Shown here: positions 6,640-14,657 of the stretch, piece after piece | Position numbering within the stretch: the first letter of the stretch is position 1 | Layout: the number at the start of each line of letters is the position of its first letter | Assembly: GCA_964592965.1 (NCBI GenBank) | Contig: CAZQJX010000010.1 | Span: 1-34,557 of the forward strand | From: CAZKMM01 sp964592965 | GTDB lineage: Bacteria; RBG-13-61-14; DRUE01 | Length of the DNA: 34,557 bases | Reading direction: 5' to 3' | Notes under the pieces: model-generated | Told to the model about the DNA's origin: nothing | Database searches by the model: none | Seen by the model: the letters and a program-made list of their open reading frames with translations, nothing else | Translations under genes and position numbers: made by a program

Positions 6640-7476
6640 TCAGTTGAAATTTTCCAGCTCAACCTCGCCCTTGTAAACCAAACGAGCAGGTCCTGTTAAA
6701 AAGCATTCATCTCCAATATATTCTATTTCCAGCTCACCGCCTGGTAAAAGGACTTTAGCAGGTGAGCGAGCCTTATTCAGCCTGCAGGCAACAGCAACAA
6801 CCGCACAAGCACCTGTTCCGCAGGCAAGGGTCTCGCCTGCTCCTCTTTCCCAAACCCTTACTTTTAAATAATCTGGTGAAATAACCTGAACAAACTCAAC
6901 ATTGGTGCGATTGGGAAAAAGCTTGTGATGCTCAATCTCAGGACCAAGCTGGCTTAAAGGAATATTATCTACATCATCAACAAAAATTACACAGTGAGGA
7001 TTGCCCATACTCACTGCGCTTGCCTGAAAATCACAACCGGAAATGCTCAACTTCTCATCAATCATTGGCTGGGAGCGCAAAATTGGTATCTTCTCAGGAG
7101 AAAACTCCGCTCTGCCCATTGCCACTTTATACATTCCAAAAGATTTTCGCTCAACCATAATTATTCCAGCAAGGGTCTGAATGGCAATCCTATTTTTTTC
7201 TTCCAAGCCGGCAAAATAAAGATAATGAGCAAAAGCACGAATGCCGTTTCCGCACATCTCTGCTTCTGAGCCATCAGCATTAAATATCCTCATCTGATAG
7301 TCCGCAGAAGACTGGGTAGATGTAAGCACAAGCAAAATACCATCAGCTCCCACACCAAATCTTCGCTGGCAGATTCTCTGAATCTGGCGGGGCATAAGAG
7401 AAAAGCTTTCTTTTAAACAGTCAAAAAGCACAAAGTCATTACCCAAGCCTTCCAGCTTATAAAATTTTTTTATCAT
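6640..7476 (-). CDS. dapF: Diaminopimelate epimerase
   Basis: DapF interconverts LL- and meso-diaminopimelate, the last step before peptidoglycan or lysine use. It is a cytosolic, cofactor-independent two-cysteine racemase. The 278-residue length is typical. Both catalytic cysteines are visible, C75 in EMCGNGIRAFA and C219 in LACGTGACAV, with the supporting motifs LGNDFVLFD, GNPHCVIFVDD and NRTNVEFVQV. The gene starts 2 bases after the lysA stop and has no Shine-Dalgarno of its own, so translation is probably coupled to lysA. Keeping dapF with lysA in one transcript balances mDAP for the cell wall (MurE, encoded in the same window) against its conversion to lysine. Confidence 0.97.
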   Translation of the reverse strand: MIKKFYKLEGLGNDFVLFDCLKESFSLMPRQIQRICQRRFGVGADGILLVLTSTQSSADYQMRIFNADGSEAEMCGNGIRAFAHYLYFAGLEEKNRIAIQTLAGIIMVERKSFGMYKVAMGRAEFSPEKIPILRSQPMIDEKLSISGCDFQASAVSMGNPHCVIFVDDVDNIPLSQLGPEIEHHKLFPNRTNVEFVQVISPDYLKVRVWERGAGETLACGTGACAVVAVACRLNKARSPAKVLLPGGELEIEYIGDECFLTGPARLVYKGEVELENFN

Positions 7477-7478
7477 TT

Positions 7479-8738
7479 TTATTTCAAAAAATCTGGAATC
7501 TTTTCGCCCCTGATTAAATCTTCATAGCTTTCTTTTTCTCTAATTACATAAAACTCTTTTCCCTTTACTAGAACTTCAGCAGGTTTTGGCTGGGAATTAT
7601 AATTGCTTGCCATCACAAACCCGTAGGCGCCTGCGCTCATCACCGCAATAAGGTCGCCTGAGTTAACTTCTGCAAATGGTCGGTCTTTGGCAAGAAAATC
7701 TGTGCTCTCGCAAATAGGTCCTACTATATCCACGGAATTTTTCTTTTGAGCAGACTTCTCAATAACAGGCAATATCTCGTGATAGGCACCGTAAAGAGCG
7801 GGGCGAATTAAGCAATTCATACCACCATCTGTAATGATAAATTTCTTATGAGCAGTTTGTTTTACATAAACCACCCTCAATAAAAGCACGCCTGCATTGC
7901 CCACAATAACTCTTCCTGGCTCAAGAATCAGCTTGCAGTTAATTTCTGAGGCAACAGCAGTGATTTCCCTTGCATATTCTTTGGGAAGAGGTGGATTTTC
8001 CTTTTGATAGGTAATGCCCAGTCCACCGCCAAGGTCAAGATATTTTATATTCAATCCCATAGCTCTCAGCTCAACAATCATTTCCACCAGCCGAGTAAGC
8101 GCCTCTACAATAGGGCTTAAGCGAACAAGCTGAGAGCCAATATGGCAGTCCACACCAACAAACTCTAGATTTTTGAATTTACGCCAGCGCCTGTAAAGCT
8201 GAAGCGCTTTTTGGGTTTCTATCCCAAACTTGTTCTCTTTAAGACCTGTTGAGATATGAGGATGGGTTTGCGGGTCTATATCAGGATTGATTCGCAGGGC
8301 AACTCGTGCCTTTTTCCCTATCTTTTTTGCCAGCTGGTCAAGTAGCACGAGCTCTCCCTCGCTTTCCACATTAAAAAGAAGAATGCCTTTTTCAAGCGCA
8401 TATTTAAGCTCTTCTTCTGTCTTGGCAACACCGCTGAAAACCACCTTTTTTGTATCTCCGCCTGCCTGCTCCACTCGATATAGCTCCCCGCCACTGACAA
8501 TATCAAATCCACTTCCTAAATTAGAAAAAAGCCTTAATATGGCAATATTGCTCAGCGCCTTAACTGAATAGCAAATTAGATGGTCTATGTTTTGAAAAGG
8601 CTGGTCAAATACCTGATAATGACGAGTTAAAGTAGCAGTGCTGTAAACATAGCAGGGCGTGCCAACTTCTTTTGCTATTGTCCTTAAAGGAACTTCCTCA
8701 CAATATAACTCACCGTCTTTATATTGGAAATGATGCAC
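7479..8738 (-). CDS. lysA: Diaminopimelate decarboxylase
   Basis: LysA decarboxylates meso-diaminopimelate to L-lysine using pyridoxal phosphate (fold-III alanine-racemase-like barrel plus beta domain). The 419 residues are standard length. The PLP lysine is K60 in CYSVKALSN. HIGSQL, the glycine-rich LGGGLGI and EPGRVIVG form the phosphate pocket, and GPICESTDFL carries the cysteine used across the dimer interface. The start at 8738 gives the expected N-terminus, which runs into TPCYVYSTATL. It is the first gene of the lysA-dapF-FHA/receiver transcript, served by a clear promoter at 8786-8814 with a roughly 41-base leader that begins with a hairpin. No lysine-riboswitch-sized leader is present. 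Confidence 0.97.
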   Translation of the reverse strand: MHHFQYKDGELYCEEVPLRTIAKEVGTPCYVYSTATLTRHYQVFDQPFQNIDHLICYSVKALSNIAILRLFSNLGSGFDIVSGGELYRVEQAGGDTKKVVFSGVAKTEEELKYALEKGILLFNVESEGELVLLDQLAKKIGKKARVALRINPDIDPQTHPHISTGLKENKFGIETQKALQLYRRWRKFKNLEFVGVDCHIGSQLVRLSPIVEALTRLVEMIVELRAMGLNIKYLDLGGGLGITYQKENPPLPKEYAREITAVASEINCKLILEPGRVIVGNAGVLLLRVVYVKQTAHKKFIITDGGMNCLIRPALYGAYHEILPVIEKSAQKKNSVDIVGPICESTDFLAKDRPFAEVNSGDLIAVMSAGAYGFVMASNYNSQPKPAEVLVKGKEFYVIREKESYEDLIRGEKIPDFLK

Positions 8739-8761
8739 CTTTTCTTCCCCCTAAAATCAAA

Positions 8762-8779
8762 GCCATCCTATCGGATGGC
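8762..8779 (-). promoter_or_regulatory. Perfect 7-bp hairpin at the 5' end of the lysA leader
   Basis: GCCATCC and GGATGGC (8762-8768 and 8773-8779) pair around a 4-base loop. The start site predicted from the adjacent promoter is about 8779, so the transcript would begin directly with this stem. A 5'-terminal stem could protect mRNA from 5'-end-dependent decay, or the palindrome may be a protein operator. Only a broken T-rich stretch follows it, so I do not call it a terminator. Confidence 0.55.
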
Positions 8780-8785
8780 ATTCTG

Positions 8786-8814
8786 ATTATAGAAACTTTT
8801 GGAGCGGTTTTCAA
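8786..8814 (-). promoter_or_regulatory. Sigma-70-type promoter for lysA-dapF
   Basis: On the - strand TTGAAA (8809-8814) and a perfect TATAAT (8786-8791) are separated by exactly 17 bases (8792-8808). The predicted start site is near 8779. The -35 box lies just downstream of the queC stop at 8820, so the operon boundary falls in this 81-base gap. Confidence 0.8.
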
Positions 8815-8819
8815 GAAAT

Positions 8820-9512
8820 CTAGTCCTGATAAATAGTTGGGTCAGGCACGCCCGCCTGTTCAAATCCCTTTTTTCTGAACAGGCAGGAATCGCACTGCCC
8901 GCAGGCTCTGCCCATATCATCTGGGTCATAGCAGGAAAAGGTTAGGGAAAAATCCACTCCGAGCTCAGCTCCCAGTTTGATTATCTCTGCTTTGTTTTTA
9001 TTGATTAAAGGTGCCCAGATTCTTATCAGCCTTCCTTCTGTCCCTGCTTTGGTAGCGAGATTGGCTGTTCTCTCAAATGATTCAATAAATTCAGCTCGGC
9101 AGTCAGGATACCCAGAGTAATCAACACTATGCGCTCCGATAATCACTGCATCTGCAGAAAGTGCCTCTGCCCAGCTTACCCCAATGCTTAAAAAAATAAG
9201 GTTGCGGGCTGGAACATAGGTGGGAGCAACGCCAGACTCTATCTCCTTTTGGCTCCTTCCTTTAGGAACATCTCCTGAAAATAAAACCGACCCACCAAAT
9301 TGATGAATGGGTAGAGGAAAAATTATATGCTTTTTAAAACCAAAAAATTCTGCCAGCTTTCTCGCGCTTTCCAGCTCAAACTTATGCCTCTGACCATAAT
9401 CAAAGCTTATTCCAAAAAGCTCATAGCCTGCCTTTTTTGCCAGCGCAGTGCTTACCGCAGAATCAATTCCACCGCTGAGCAAAATCACCGCTTTTTTTAT
9501 CATCTTCATCAT
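8820..9512 (-). CDS. queC: 7-cyano-7-deazaguanine synthase
   Basis: QueC converts 7-carboxy-7-deazaguanine, ammonia and ATP into preQ0, the precursor of queuosine in tRNA anticodons (or of 7-deazaguanine DNA modification). The 230-residue protein has the adenylating PP-loop SGGIDSA (13-19), GISFDYGQRHKFE, YVPARNLIFLSI and the zinc-binding cysteines C194, C204, C207 and C210. The ATG overlaps the topA stop in ATGA, and AAGGAG sits inside the end of topA. No other queuosine pathway gene (queD, queE, tgt) lies in the window, so it rides at the end of a tilS-dprA-topA transcript. Confidence 0.96.
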   Translation of the reverse strand: MMKMIKKAVILLSGGIDSAVSTALAKKAGYELFGISFDYGQRHKFELESARKLAEFFGFKKHIIFPLPIHQFGGSVLFSGDVPKGRSQKEIESGVAPTYVPARNLIFLSIGVSWAEALSADAVIIGAHSVDYSGYPDCRAEFIESFERTANLATKAGTEGRLIRIWAPLINKNKAEIIKLGAELGVDFSLTFSCYDPDDMGRACGQCDSCLFRKKGFEQAGVPDPTIYQD

Positions 9513-11845
9513 TTAGCTCCTTTTTTCTTTTTGCGAAAGCTTTCTGTGTAGTTGCATTCAGGATATCCGGAGCAGGCAAAGAAAAGTCCATATCTGCTCT
9601 TTTTAAGCTTTAGGGGCTTCCCACATTTAGGACAAACTCTTTCCCCGGCTTCTACTATCTCAATCTCTCCGCTTTCGTTTCGTTTGAATCTCTTTACATT
9701 CTTGCACTCAGGATATCCAGAGCAGGCAAGGAATTCCCTTTTGCCTATTTTTTTAATTACCATTTCCCGACCGCACTTTTCGCATTTAATTCCAGATTTC
9801 TCCAGCTCCTTAATCTTTATGTTTCCGTTTTCATCTCTTATGAATTCAGCTCTGAATTTGCATTTAGGATACCCGCTACAGCCAAGAAATTCTCCGAAAT
9901 CGCTTTTTCTTATCATCAGGGGTTTTCCGCATTTGGGGCAGTTAAGTCCGCTTTCTTGTTCAAAAATAGGCTTTATCTCTCCATTTTCCTTTCGCTCAAA
10001 TCTGGCAGTGAAATCGCATTCAGGATATCCGGAGCAGGCAAGAAATTCTCCTTTTTTGCCCCAGCGAATCACCAGCTCTCTACCGCATTTGGGGCAAGGA
10101 AGGTCAGTAGGGACTTCTGCTTTAATCTCATCAATAATTTTAGGTGCGTTTTCTAGCTGGTGAGAAAATTCCTCATAAAATCTGCGAAGAAGTTCTTTCC
10201 AGCCAAGTTTGCCTTCTTCTATCTGGTCTAATTGGTCTTCCATCTGAGCGGTGAATTTAACATTTACCAGCTCAGGAAAACTCCTTACCAAAATCTCATT
10301 TACCAGAAACCCCAAAGATGTTGGTTTAAAAACTCCTTTGACCTTTTTAACATATCCTCGCTCCTGGATGGTAGAGACGATCTGCGCATAGGTGCTGGGT
10401 CTGCCAATGCCTTTTTCCTCAAGCTCTCTGATTAAGCTGGCTTCCGTGTATCTTGGTGGTGGCTGGGTGAAATGTTGTTTTTTATCTATGCTGATTAAAT
10501 GAAGTTTTTCATCTGGCTCCAGCTCTGGAAGTTTTGCCTCTGCTTCTTTATCTTCTTCTTTCCAGATGGCAAGAAAACCAGCAAATTTCAAAACCGAGCC
10601 GGTTGCCCGAAAAAGATACCCATTGGCAGAAATCTCAACCACTGTCTGGTCATAAACAGCTGGCTTCATCTGGCTGGCTAAAAACCGCTCATAAATGAGT
10701 TTATAAAGAAGATACTGGTCTCGGCTTAAATAGTTTTTTACCTTCTCTGGTGTATAGTCCATTACTGTTGGTCTTATTGCCTCGTGTGCCTCTTGAGCAC
10801 CTTTTCTACTTCGGTAAATGTTAGGCTTGCTGGGAAGATACTCCTCGCCAAAAATCTCTTTAATCTTCTTCCTGGCACTGAAAATCGCCTGCTCACTCAC
10901 CCGCACAGAATCCGTGCGCATATAAGTTATAAGCCCCACTCTTCCTTCTTCTCCAAGGTCAACTCCTTCATATAACTGCTGAGCAATGCTCATTGTCTTT
11001 TTGGCAGGAAATCCAAGCCTCTTTGATGCCTCCTGCTGAAGCCGGGCAGTTATGAATGGCTCTGGAGGCTTCCTCTTTCGCTCCTTTTTTTCCAGCTTAA
11101 CTATCTGAAATACATTTATTCGCTCAAGCTCGCCTGCTATTTTTTCTGCAGATTCCTGATTGGTAATCTTTGCCTTTTCACCATTTATCTCAATCAGCTT
11201 GGCGCTGAATTCGGGAGGATTTTTTGCCTTAAATTTTGCCTCTACTGTCCAATATTCCTGTGGCTTAAATTTTTCTATCTCTCGCTCCCGCTCGCATATA
11301 AGCCTGACCGCAACTGATTGCACTCTTCCTGCACTCAATCCTGATTGAATCTTTCGCCAAAGGAGCGGGCTGATTAAATATCCGACTAATCTATCTAGGA
11401 TTCTTCTTGCCTGCTGGGCTTCAAATCTATCCCGATTGAGCTCTCCTGCGTTCTTTATTGCTTCTTTAACTGCTTGCCTAGTTATCTCATTGATAAGCGC
11501 TCTTTTAATGGGCTTTTTGGTGTCTTTAATTAGCTGAGCAATATGCCAAGCAATAGCTTCTCCTTCTCGGTCTGGGTCAGACGCAAGATATATCTTTTTC
11601 GCACGCTGGGCTGCTTTTTTTATCTCACCGGCAACTTTTTTCTTTTCAGGCAAGATATGATATTCAGGCTTAAAATCCTCATCAATATTTACGCCCAGCC
11701 TGCTTTTGGGAAGGTCAACAATATGACCTATGCTCGCCTTAACAGTAAAATCCTTGCCAAGATAGCGAGCAATTGTCTTGGCTTTTGCTGGACTTTCAAC
11801 AATAACCAGATTTTTCTCTACGCCAGAGGTTGTTTTTTCCGCCAT
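9509..11845 (-). CDS. topA: DNA topoisomerase I (type IA) with four zinc ribbons
   Basis: TopA relaxes negatively supercoiled DNA by a 5'-phosphotyrosine break. The 778-residue protein has a Toprim domain with E17 (VESPAKA) and the DPDREGE triad (Asp90/Asp92 region), and the catalytic Tyr308 in GLITYMRTDSVRVS. The C-terminal part (about 590-775) holds four tandem topoisomerase zinc ribbons, each of the form C-x-x-C...CSGYP-x-C. Ribbon number varies between bacteria; four is within the known range. The ribbons leave strong DNA repeats every 150-156 bp, two of them sharing 26 identical bases. The start GGTGGAAA-ATG overlaps the end of dprA by 28 bases, and the stop overlaps queC. Confidence 0.97.
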   Translation of the reverse strand: MAEKTTSGVEKNLVIVESPAKAKTIARYLGKDFTVKASIGHIVDLPKSRLGVNIDEDFKPEYHILPEKKKVAGEIKKAAQRAKKIYLASDPDREGEAIAWHIAQLIKDTKKPIKRALINEITRQAVKEAIKNAGELNRDRFEAQQARRILDRLVGYLISPLLWRKIQSGLSAGRVQSVAVRLICEREREIEKFKPQEYWTVEAKFKAKNPPEFSAKLIEINGEKAKITNQESAEKIAGELERINVFQIVKLEKKERKRKPPEPFITARLQQEASKRLGFPAKKTMSIAQQLYEGVDLGEEGRVGLITYMRTDSVRVSEQAIFSARKKIKEIFGEEYLPSKPNIYRSRKGAQEAHEAIRPTVMDYTPEKVKNYLSRDQYLLYKLIYERFLASQMKPAVYDQTVVEISANGYLFRATGSVLKFAGFLAIWKEEDKEAEAKLPELEPDEKLHLISIDKKQHFTQPPPRYTEASLIRELEEKGIGRPSTYAQIVSTIQERGYVKKVKGVFKPTSLGFLVNEILVRSFPELVNVKFTAQMEDQLDQIEEGKLGWKELLRRFYEEFSHQLENAPKIIDEIKAEVPTDLPCPKCGRELVIRWGKKGEFLACSGYPECDFTARFERKENGEIKPIFEQESGLNCPKCGKPLMIRKSDFGEFLGCSGYPKCKFRAEFIRDENGNIKIKELEKSGIKCEKCGREMVIKKIGKREFLACSGYPECKNVKRFKRNESGEIEIVEAGERVCPKCGKPLKLKKSRYGLFFACSGYPECNYTESFRKKKKGAK
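9554..10041 (-). repeat. Four direct DNA repeats from the topA zinc ribbons
   Basis: Copies of a motif encoding CSGYPEC begin at about 9554, 9704, 9860 and 10016, at steps of 150-156 bp. The outer two are identical over 26 bases (9554-9579 and 10016-10041). They encode the tandem zinc ribbons, so this is coding repetition rather than a mobile repeat. Such identity could promote in-frame gain or loss of ribbons. Confidence 0.8.
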
Positions 11846-12957
11846 TTTCCACCCGCCAGTTTTTCAACTAATCCTGCTAATTCCAGCTCAATTAAAACTG
11901 CCTGAACCAAGCTGGAAGATAATCCGCTTTTTCTTATAAGATGGTCTAGCTCTATTGAGCCTTCTTCTGGCTCTGGAATTAAAGAGTAAATTTTTTCTTC
12001 CGCATCTGTCAAGCTCTGTTCCTTTTCTTTTTGCTGAGCAAAAAGTGGACCGAGTTGTTCGGGCTTGAAAGCCATTGTGGGGAAGAGGTCTAGCACTATA
12101 TCTTCTGCGCTTTCAACCAATCCCGCACCCTGCTTGATTAACTGATTAGTCTGCCTTGACCAGACTGTGCCAGCATTTCCCGGAACCGCATAAACCATTC
12201 TTCCCTGCTCCAGCGCCAGCTTGGCAGTTATTAAAGAACCACTTTTAGGGCTGGTTGCCTGCACAACAACCACTGCCAGTGAAAGACCAGAAATAATCCT
12301 GTTCCGCTCTGGAAAATTCTCACGATGAGGTGGAGTGCCAAAAGGATATTCCGTGATAATTGCACCCTGCTGGGCTATTTCTTCATAAAGCCCTTTCATC
12401 TCTGGTGGATAAATTACATCTATCCCGCTTCCCAGAACCGCTATGCTCCTTCCACCAGCTTCTAAAGCTGAGCGCTGGCTTATAGAATCTATGCCCCGAG
12501 CAAGTCCACTGACAACAGTAATCCCGAACTTTGCCAAGCCCGAACCAATCTTTTTTGCCATTACCTCTCCATATTCATTATGATTCCTTGAGCCAACAAC
12601 CGCCACTGCTTTTTTATCTTCTTTTTCTAGCGTTCCTTTAAGATAAAAAATCGGCGGTGGGTCTGGAATTTGGAGAAGATTCTCCGGATAAATAGGAGAA
12701 TCCAAACTAACAAGCTCAACTCCGAGCTCCTCGCACCGCTCTATTTCCTTTTTGGCAAATTCATCATATTGGTTATTTGCCAGCTCATAGCCTATTCCTC
12801 TGGGAGCACCACATACTTCTCTTAATTCCTGCTCGCTGGCACCAAAAATAAGCTTTATATCTTTATAATGCTCCCATAGCCTGCGAATCCTTCTCCTTCC
12901 CAGACCACGAGCACAGGTTAATTTGAGCCAGAGAAATATTTTTTCTTGGTCTTTCAT
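11818..12957 (-). CDS. dprA: DNA-processing protein DprA
   Basis: DprA (Smf) loads RecA onto incoming single-stranded DNA during natural transformation. The 379 residues show an N-terminal helix-hairpin-helix/SAM-like region (CARGLGRRRIRRLW), the extended Rossmann fold (AVAVVGSR; VVSGLARGIDSISQRSALEAGG; AVLGSGIDVIYPPE; ENFPERNRIISGLS; SGSLITAKLALEQGR; VYAVPGN) and a C-terminal winged helix (about 318-372, SSSLVQAVLIELELAGLVEKL). It begins 18 bases after tilS without a clear Shine-Dalgarno and overlaps topA by 28 bases. A dprA-topA pair is a common bacterial neighbourhood. By itself it does not prove competence, since no com genes are in the window. Confidence 0.95.
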   Translation of the reverse strand: MKDQEKIFLWLKLTCARGLGRRRIRRLWEHYKDIKLIFGASEQELREVCGAPRGIGYELANNQYDEFAKKEIERCEELGVELVSLDSPIYPENLLQIPDPPPIFYLKGTLEKEDKKAVAVVGSRNHNEYGEVMAKKIGSGLAKFGITVVSGLARGIDSISQRSALEAGGRSIAVLGSGIDVIYPPEMKGLYEEIAQQGAIITEYPFGTPPHRENFPERNRIISGLSLAVVVVQATSPKSGSLITAKLALEQGRMVYAVPGNAGTVWSRQTNQLIKQGAGLVESAEDIVLDLFPTMAFKPEQLGPLFAQQKEKEQSLTDAEEKIYSLIPEPEEGSIELDHLIRKSGLSSSLVQAVLIELELAGLVEKLAGGKWRKKQPLA

Positions 12958-12975
12958 TTTGGTCTTTGAGATTAT

Positions 12976-14433
12976 TCAGGAACTGGCTGAGTTGTCAATT
13001 TCCAAACCCTGTTTCGAGATAATCTTCATTGAAATCTTTGCTATCTTTTTGGAACTCTCTCTAACCGCCACTCGCTCGCAGATACCATACCCAGGCACCC
13101 AAACTAGCCCCTCATCATCTTCTACCAAAGGATAAATCTTTCTAAGATGTTTGGGAACTTCTAGCTCCTGAAAAATATCTTTGAGCTTTTTGCTTCCCTT
13201 TAATCCATAGAGTTCAATTTTATCACCCCTGCTCCAGCTTCTGAGCCTGAGCCTGCCCTTAATCATTTCTAAATCAAAAAAAGCAAAGGCAAGCTCCTTT
13301 TCAAAAATTGACGCACGGGCTGGCATTTTGAATTTACTAAACTGGCTCTTAGTTGCTCTTTTTAAGGAAACCTTTAAAAGATATTCGTCTGAAAGAACAA
13401 TCTCCTTCTCCTTCAAAAGCTCAATCTCTTGGGCTTTGAACTTTTCAGGCTCTTTTTTATCTCTTTTGATAAAGATATATTCATAACTCTTTCCCACTTT
13501 TATGTTGTCAGGGATATCAATCTCAAAGCTGGTTTTTTTCTGGCTGAAAAGTCTTTCCAGCTCAAAAATATGCTCTGCGCCAATTCTCCTTAAATCTCCC
13601 TTTAGCTCCTTTATTGCCTGGCGAATCAGTCCCCTCTGAACAGCAACAGGGAGCTTGAGAAAATCCCTTGCTCTAAATTCTACCTGCTTGGGTTTGACTT
13701 TTGCGAGTTTTTTAAATTGCTCTTCGTAAATCTCTTCTAAAAGAACCTGTTCCTCAAGCAAAAGCTCGCAGGTGCGATTGATTGCTTCAATAATTCGGGG
13801 ATTATATGATTTGAGCAGGGGAATTAACTCTGCCCTTACACGATTGCGCAAAAACTTTGGGTCAAGATTGCTTCGGTCCAGCCGATACGCAAGGGAACGC
13901 TCTTTTATATATTCTAAAATTTCCTCTCTGGTTGTCTCAATAAGTGGTCGGATAAATTTATCACGAACTGGTGGCATCCCTGCCAGTCCCAATGTGCCTG
14001 CCCCACGAATCAAATTAAGCAAAAAGCTCTCTGCTCTATCCTGCGCATTGTGCCCGAGCGCAATTTTATCTGCCTCTAAGGTATCTGCGGTTTTTAATAA
14101 AAACTCATACCTGAGCCTGCGAGCTTCTTCTTCTAAAGAGCCCTTCTTTTTCTTCCACCAGTCTTTTGGAGCATATTCATAAATAAAATGAAGCCCATAT
14201 TTCTCTGCAAGTCTTTTCACCAATTTTAAATCCTCATCTGCATCTTTTCGCAGGCGATGGTGATAATGTGCCACAATAAGCTCCAAACGAAATTCCCCTT
14301 TAAGTAAAAAGAGCAGGTCAAGAAGAGCAACTGAATCAGGTCCACCAGAAACAGCTATCAAAACCCGCTCGCCACCAGCTAGCATTGAATACCTTTTAAT
14401 TGTCCCCCTAACTTTATCCACCAGCTTCATCAT
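12976..14433 (-). CDS. tilS: tRNA(Ile)-lysidine synthetase
   Basis: TilS converts cytidine-34 of the CAU-anticodon tRNA(Ile) to lysidine, using lysine and ATP, so that AUA is read as Ile. The 485-residue protein has the N-terminal PP-loop SGGPDS (29-34), the tRNA-contacting ALGHNAQDRAESFLLNLIRGAG region, a middle TilS domain and a C-terminal substrate-binding domain (SWSRGDKIELYGLKGSKKLKDIF). ATGATG offers two starts; the first follows AAGGAAAG. A TATAAG box ends 6 bases before it, so a leaderless transcript is possible. It heads the tilS-dprA-topA-queC operon and is divergent from the mraZ-led dcw cluster. Essential genes on both sides share one control region. Confidence 0.95.
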   Translation of the reverse strand: MMKLVDKVRGTIKRYSMLAGGERVLIAVSGGPDSVALLDLLFLLKGEFRLELIVAHYHHRLRKDADEDLKLVKRLAEKYGLHFIYEYAPKDWWKKKKGSLEEEARRLRYEFLLKTADTLEADKIALGHNAQDRAESFLLNLIRGAGTLGLAGMPPVRDKFIRPLIETTREEILEYIKERSLAYRLDRSNLDPKFLRNRVRAELIPLLKSYNPRIIEAINRTCELLLEEQVLLEEIYEEQFKKLAKVKPKQVEFRARDFLKLPVAVQRGLIRQAIKELKGDLRRIGAEHIFELERLFSQKKTSFEIDIPDNIKVGKSYEYIFIKRDKKEPEKFKAQEIELLKEKEIVLSDEYLLKVSLKRATKSQFSKFKMPARASIFEKELAFAFFDLEMIKGRLRLRSWSRGDKIELYGLKGSKKLKDIFQELEVPKHLRKIYPLVEDDEGLVWVPGYGICERVAVRESSKKIAKISMKIISKQGLEIDNSASS

Positions 14434-14439
14434 TCTTTC

Positions 14440-14468
14440 CTTATAAACTGTTTATTTTTGATTAGCAA
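14440..14468 (-). promoter_or_regulatory. Candidate promoter for the tilS operon
   Basis: On the - strand TTGCTA (14463-14468) and TATAAG (14440-14445) are 17 bases apart, with 4 and 5 of 6 consensus matches. The -10 box ends 6 bases before the tilS ATG (14433), which puts the predicted start site at or next to the start codon. The AAGGAAAG that looks like a Shine-Dalgarno overlaps the -10 box. Confidence 0.45.
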
Positions 14469-14541
14469 GCAAAAGGCAAAGATTCAAAAAGCTGATTTAG
14501 CCAAAATTGAGCAAAATAGTGTTTTTTTCTGCCTGCTCAAA

Positions 14542-14579
14542 ATATTGTGTCAAAAAGAAAAGATTATCCAGATATTGTG
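14542..14579. repeat. Direct repeat ATATTGTG in the tilS/mraZ divergent control region
   Basis: ATATTGTG occurs at 14542-14549 and 14572-14579, exactly 30 bp apart, about three helical turns. It lies between the two divergent operons and upstream of the mraZ promoters. It may be a regulator site; the sequence is short and A/T-rich, so chance is possible. Confidence 0.35.
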
Positions 14580-14589
14580 ATTAATTCTG

Positions 14590-14618
14590 TTGATAGAAGG
14601 AAAATTTTGGAATAAATT
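14590..14618 (+). promoter_or_regulatory. Possible upstream promoter for mraZ
   Basis: TTGATA (14590-14595) and TAAATT (14613-14618) are separated by 17 bases (5 and 4 of 6 matches). The predicted start near 14625 would give a leader of about 19 bases containing AAGGAG (14634-14639) before ATG 14644. It is weaker than the promoter at 14629-14657, but it is the one compatible with an ATG 14644 start. Confidence 0.3.
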
Positions 14619-14628
14619 AATTTTTTTC

Positions 14629-14657
14629 TTGACAAGGAGAGAAATGGATTATATGAT
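14629..14657 (+). promoter_or_regulatory. Strong sigma-70-type promoter of the dcw cluster
   Basis: A perfect TTGACA (14629-14634) and TATGAT (14652-14657, 5 of 6) are separated by exactly 17 bases. The predicted start site is about 14664-14665. The boxes lie on top of the first plausible mraZ start codons (ATG 14644 and 14653). A transcript from here can only use GTG 14665 (leaderless) or a later start such as TTG 14710. Confidence 0.75.

Noticed and set aside
8739..8785. Lysine riboswitch upstream of lysA
   Set aside because: The leader predicted from the promoter is about 41 bases, far shorter than the L-box aptamer, and contains only one small hairpin.
9554..10041. CRISPR-like regularly spaced repeats
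   Set aside because: The copies lie in one conserved reading frame, differ in sequence, are spaced about 155 bp apart and encode zinc ribbons.
9552..10163. A 203-residue + strand open frame with a repeated SGYPEQA-like motif
   Set aside because: It is the exact antisense of the topA zinc-ribbon repeats; its repetition follows from theirs, and it has no ribosome-binding site or known fold.
14590..14643. TTG 14590 as the mraZ start
   Set aside because: It lies upstream of the best promoter, has no good ribosome-binding site and adds residues without family support.
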